Position numbers and translations under genes: made by a program
Notes under the pieces: generated by a model
What the model was told of the DNA's origin: nothing
The model's database searches: none
What the model saw: only the letters and a program-made list of their open reading frames with translations
Shown: positions 60,696-64,000 of the stretch, piece by piece
Layout of the letters: every line of letters begins with the position of its first letter
Numbering within the stretch: position 1 is the first letter of the stretch
Assembly: GCA_000525675.1 (NCBI GenBank)
Contig: CP002190.1
Location: 2,542,001-2,606,000, forward strand
Direction of reading: 5' to 3'
DNA: 64,000 nt
Origin: Bdellovibrio bacteriovorus W
Lineage (GTDB): Bacteria; Bdellovibrionota; Bdellovibrionia; Bdellovibrionales; Bdellovibrionaceae

Positions 60696-60809
60696 GTCAT
60701 ATGTAAATTCGCGGTGAAAAATGACAAATCGAGAATATATCGGTGATGTTTATATATTTTTAATGCCAGAAGTTTTTTATGCGCTGTCGGTAATATAAGT
60801 ATGGATGAA

Positions 60810-61883
60810 TTATTTATCGCTATAGAGCCAAGTCATAGAGCCTGCCTCGATTTTTCTACTCTGTAGGAAAGACTGGGCATCTACCCATCCATCATCATTT
60901 TGCCTCTGCCACTCTTCGCCCCAAGAGTTTTGAACGCGAACCAATTCTCGGCAACTCTTCCCATCCGCTGTGCATTGTTTCTTATATCCTGTGAGCGCAA
61001 CGCTATGGTAGCCAAGGCATTTGCCATTTTCAGAGTACGGGCACATTCCATCATAAACGATCGGATAGCCTGACTTAATCACTTCTTTAATCTTTGCGAG
61101 AGCTTCAGCAGGCGTTGCCACTTTCTTTTCACCTGGAAAAGCTCCGATTTTGGGTATGGGGCGAATTCGAACGATATCTTCACATCCTAGATTATCAAAA
61201 CTTCTTCCAATAGTTGAACGGTACAAGAACTCTTCAAAGGTGTTTTGCCTAAGAGCCATTCTTATATCTTCGATATTTGCATTGGCTTGTAAGTCTTCTT
61301 GAACTGCTTTTTGAATACACTCAAGGCAAGCACTGCCTTCAGTTCTTTTATTTGCCTGATACATTTCACGCAGCCTATCCAACATAGCATCCACGGCCTT
61401 ACCATCGTCGCCATACTTATTTACTACCTGATCAAAAGGATAACAACTTTCAGCCAAAGCTACCTTAATAGAAGCTAAATTTCGAAGTGATGCAGACCCC
61501 GCTCCTTCAAATTTGATATTATTGTAGCTTTCAATATAACCGGGAGCTACTTGATCGTTATCTCTGTTCGCGAATGTCATCATCTGGATTGGTGAAATTT
61601 CCTTATTAGCAGGAACAGAACTACAATTTGGAATATTTGAATGTTTGCAATGATAATACTGAGCCACCGCTGCTGAACTATAACCTGCACAAGCCCCAAA
61701 GCCACCTTGCGATCGAACCCGCGGCAAGTTAGTTAGCGAAATGACGTCTTGTGACTGAGGATAGGATGTTCTATCAACTATTTTGAAAGCCGTCGTATAG
61801 GCAGCATGGACTAAAGTCGAACTACAAATAGTAATAACGAGAGCTAAAATAAATCTCATATGAATTAGACTAGATGATCTCAT
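60810..61883 (-). CDS. Secreted papain-like (C1 family) cysteine protease
   Basis: 357 residues; ATG 61883 or ATG 61859 (the latter starts right at the signal peptide, MRFILALVITICSS). Signal ends VHAAYT. Catalytic residues of papain fold: Cys in SQGGFGACAGYSSAA (about residue 66), His in GYHSVALTGYK, Asn in VQNSWGEEW with the usual NSWG. Many further Cys suggest disulphides outside the cytosol. No long inhibitory propeptide is visible between signal and catalytic Cys. Divergent from the HExxH protein gene at 61909, sharing a very short upstream region. Confidence 0.85.
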   Translation of the reverse strand: MRSSSLIHMRFILALVITICSSTLVHAAYTTAFKIVDRTSYPQSQDVISLTNLPRVRSQGGFGACAGYSSAAVAQYYHCKHSNIPNCSSVPANKEISPIQMMTFANRDNDQVAPGYIESYNNIKFEGAGSASLRNLASIKVALAESCYPFDQVVNKYGDDGKAVDAMLDRLREMYQANKRTEGSACLECIQKAVQEDLQANANIEDIRMALRQNTFEEFLYRSTIGRSFDNLGCEDIVRIRPIPKIGAFPGEKKVATPAEALAKIKEVIKSGYPIVYDGMCPYSENGKCLGYHSVALTGYKKQCTADGKSCRELVRVQNSWGEEWQRQNDDGWVDAQSFLQSRKIEAGSMTWLYSDK

Positions 61884-61908
61884 ATTTTGATGTCTATAAT
61901 AATAAACA

Positions 61909-63900
61909 ATGATTTATTCCAAAGGCCTGATTTTCACTTTCTTAGTCATCCTCTTTTGTCCGATTAACTATGGACATACCAAAGTGACAGATTCAAAATT
62001 AGGCAGTTTCTATTCTATCTCAAACGGTAAGGGTGCTACCTTAACTATATCCCCTTCAAATAAAACAATTATCTTACAAAAAAGAGAAGGAACTCTGATC
62101 TTTAGACAGAACCAACACATAACTTCATACTCTTTAAATTCTATTAAAAATGGTAAACAATATACGGCATCCCTAAGTACTGATTTATCTCGAAATCTAA
62201 CAACCACAAACTTCAATATTGATAACATCCCCACGCAGTACAACACTAGGTGCTTCAGCGAATCACAAATAAAGCGCCTTAACGAAGAGGTTCAAAAACT
62301 TATACGCTTTTCTAAAAACAATGATAGCTCATATGTTTCTAAAATCATTGATGATAGCTGCGAGAAGTATTTGTTACCTCAAAGAATAGCTTACCTCGAA
62401 GATGAAATTGCAAATCACTTTTCCGAAAATTCCAATCTACACAAATGCTTATCCTCTCCAAAGCTAAAAGAATCATTAGGGAAAAGCAGCGAAGTCTTCG
62501 AAGATCTTATGAAGGCGGTCAACGGATATGTTAACGACCTATCCCTTACGACAGCAAACAAGTCACCCGATTTTAAAATTCGATGTGAGTCATATAAAGA
62601 AGAGCAGAAGCATAATGCAAAATATGAAAATGGAGAGATATTTATAGCGGTCATTAATGGTAAGCTTCCAAGAACCGATTGCCAAGATTTCGACTCAATT
62701 CTTACTCACGAATACCTACATAAGGTAGGAGTAAAAGAAAATAACATCAAAGCTATCGAACGTTTCTGCTTAGAAGTCACGAATCCAGAAGTTCTTAAAA
62801 ATCCTAAATGTGCTGTTCAGTTTGCTGAAATGACATCTCAGTCCAGGGTCATACAGGAAGTCGACCATAAGGCCGAAAAAGTTATCAAAGCCGAACAAGC
62901 CAAACTAACCCCCATCGTACAAAAGGAGCTTGAGAAAGCCCCACTCAAAGAAGTCAAAGTCTCCGACGCAACTTGGTCGTCTTTAGCGAACGACCCTAAT
63001 GCCACGATTCCAACGGCTGAGAGAAATAGTATCGCAGCAACTATGAACTCTAATTTTGAAAGCATGTCAGGCTCTTTAAATAGAGCCTTAGGGGCCACGC
63101 AAACTCCGGCCCTTGCTGCAAATGAAAGCCCTGCAAGTTCTAGCTCAGGATCTTCGAGCGCCTCTTCAGAATCCACAAGCTCAGCCTCTCGCTCTCCAGC
63201 TAGTTCTTATGAGCGCGCAGAAAGAGAAACCTATTCTTCTGATAATTCTAAAAACTCAAGAGGCAGCCGCGGCTCTAAAGAATCCACAGGTCCTTCAAAC
63301 GAATTCCATACCGTCGAAGAATACATCGTGGATTCAAAAAATGCGAAGGACCCAAGAAGTTTCAATATCCCTGGCGCCCGTCAAGGTGCTAGTGCAGACA
63401 GAGGGCAAGATCAATCTGTAGCCGCAACAACCAGACAGGGAATGTCTGCCACTGCAAGCACTGGAGAAAATCCAGCCGAAGGCTCACAGGTTACAAATGC
63501 CGGCCGTGCGCGAAATTCAGAGATTGCAAGATCTGCTTCTGGTGGGGAGTTTGCGGGCGGTGATGTTTCCTCGGGAGGAACTTCAAGCCTTCCAGCCCAA
63601 GGTCCAGCTCCTGCACGCGGCTCTAATAGACGTCAACCCGCAAGCCAAGGCGGTGGTTCTAGTTCGAACACATTTAATGGCGGAAACTCTGTCTCCTCTT
63701 TGAAAGAACAAACACTGATCCGAGGTTCTGATTACGAGTCCATTACTTCTAACTATAGACGCCGCGACTTCTCAAATGAGCTCCATCAACAGGGCGTTAG
63801 TATATACGTTGAAAAACAAGGGATGTCTTTAGGGCGAAGCGATGCCAAAATTAAGTTTATTGATAATGGTGAATACCTGCGCCGTGCTGAGGGGAATTAA
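61909..63900 (+). CDS. Secreted HExxH metallopeptidase-like protein with long Ser-rich tail
   Basis: 663 residues. Signal peptide residues 1-23. Residues about 100-310 form a folded domain with several Cys and the zinc motif HEYLH in ILTHEYLHKVGVKE (about residue 268). From about 390 to 590 it is a low-complexity Ser/Ala/Gly/Gln/Asn region (SSSSGSSSASSESTSS), ending with a short conserved-looking tail (SIYVEKQGMSLGRSDAKIKF). A third zinc ligand is not obvious, so activity is uncertain. Confidence 0.7.
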   Translation: MIYSKGLIFTFLVILFCPINYGHTKVTDSKLGSFYSISNGKGATLTISPSNKTIILQKREGTLIFRQNQHITSYSLNSIKNGKQYTASLSTDLSRNLTTTNFNIDNIPTQYNTRCFSESQIKRLNEEVQKLIRFSKNNDSSYVSKIIDDSCEKYLLPQRIAYLEDEIANHFSENSNLHKCLSSPKLKESLGKSSEVFEDLMKAVNGYVNDLSLTTANKSPDFKIRCESYKEEQKHNAKYENGEIFIAVINGKLPRTDCQDFDSILTHEYLHKVGVKENNIKAIERFCLEVTNPEVLKNPKCAVQFAEMTSQSRVIQEVDHKAEKVIKAEQAKLTPIVQKELEKAPLKEVKVSDATWSSLANDPNATIPTAERNSIAATMNSNFESMSGSLNRALGATQTPALAANESPASSSSGSSSASSESTSSASRSPASSYERAERETYSSDNSKNSRGSRGSKESTGPSNEFHTVEEYIVDSKNAKDPRSFNIPGARQGASADRGQDQSVAATTRQGMSATASTGENPAEGSQVTNAGRARNSEIARSASGGEFAGGDVSSGGTSSLPAQGPAPARGSNRRQPASQGGGSSSNTFNGGNSVSSLKEQTLIRGSDYESITSNYRRRDFSNELHQQGVSIYVEKQGMSLGRSDAKIKFIDNGEYLRRAEGN

Positions 63901-63901
63901 A

Positions 63902-64000
63902 ATGAAGTCCGTGATTTTACTACTCGTTCTTTCTTCGACATTTGCTTTTGCCGTTAATAAAGATGCAAAAGTTCCCAAACTAAAATCCGGCGAAGTCGCG
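63902..64000 (+). CDS. Secreted protein, 5' part (cut by window edge)
   Basis: 33 codons visible from ATG 63902, one base after the previous stop; GAGGGG precedes it. Begins with a signal peptide (SVILLLVLSSTFAFAV) followed by NKDAKVPKLKSG. Probably co-transcribed with the HExxH gene. Confidence 0.6.
   Translation, partial: MKSVILLLVLSSTFAFAVNKDAKVPKLKSGEVA

Noticed and set aside
63113-63703. Alternative-frame open frames inside the Ser-rich tail
   Set aside because: Long overlapping frames are expected in low-complexity Ser/Gln coding sequence; the frame with signal peptide and HExxH is the real one.

Overview
The window looks like a chromosomal segment of a predatory delta-type bacterium of the order Bdellovibrionales. 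The main support is an unbroken flagellar export and regulation block (fliL-M-N-O-P-Q-R, flhB-A-F-G, fliA), an Flp/Tad-type pilus locus, a dense supply of secreted proteins, lipoproteins and hydrolases, and many short convergent intrinsic terminators. Base composition looks clearly below 50% GC by eye. That would fit a low-GC relative such as the Bdellovibrio exovorus (Pseudobdellovibrio) group better than B. bacteriovorus HD100, but this is inference and no species call is made.

Layout. 1-2256 (minus): end of an envelope polysaccharide locus (SLBB export protein, O-antigen-ligase-like protein, Wzz-like protein). 2332-7637: coiled-coil protein, 3D-domain lipoprotein, phytase-like secreted protein, Rieske oxygenase and folD. 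8285-11027 and 15832-18239: an Flp/Tad pilus locus in two pieces (pilin, TadE-like and other pseudopilins including a 49-codon gene, then secretin and CpaF/TadA ATPase). Between the pieces lie an amidohydrolase, a giant Met/Gly-rich repeat protein broken by a 1-nt frameshift, and a receiver-histidine kinase. 18240-25009: small proteins, an MscS channel, aspS, a PHA-system protein and an RpoH-like sigma factor. 25010-25472 holds two strongly structured RNA-like elements rather than genes. 25473-36197 (minus): the flagellar operon, preceded by a textbook sigma-54 promoter. 36456-45746: CsbD-like stress proteins, an inositol-monophosphatase family enzyme, a SPOR protein, a pectinacetylesterase-like protein, a gluzincin lipoprotein with a barrel-protein partner, PcrA/UvrD helicase and small envelope proteins.

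45747-64000 is the accessory part. A collagen-like lipoprotein gene is cut by a complete 1281-bp IS3-family element; removing the element plus one copy of the 4-bp target duplication (TATT) restores the frame exactly. It is followed by a 923-aa lipoprotein of unknown function. A ~65-bp sequence found upstream of this pair recurs upstream of a second cluster (52186-60652) of tightly coupled genes for secreted proteins. That cluster ends with a 734-aa protein whose C-terminus resembles a polymorphic-toxin domain, overlapped by 4 bp by a small TTG-started gene that I read as its immunity gene, then by a small membrane protein. Beyond it are a papain-family protease and a secreted HExxH protein with a Ser-rich tail.

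The most promising undescribed system is 52186-60652: a secreted multi-protein operon with long helical proteins, one with an Ala/Gly-rich hydrophobic segment reminiscent of pore-forming proteins, ending in a toxin/immunity-like pair. The collagen-like lipoprotein/923-aa lipoprotein pair that shares its upstream element may be co-regulated with it.
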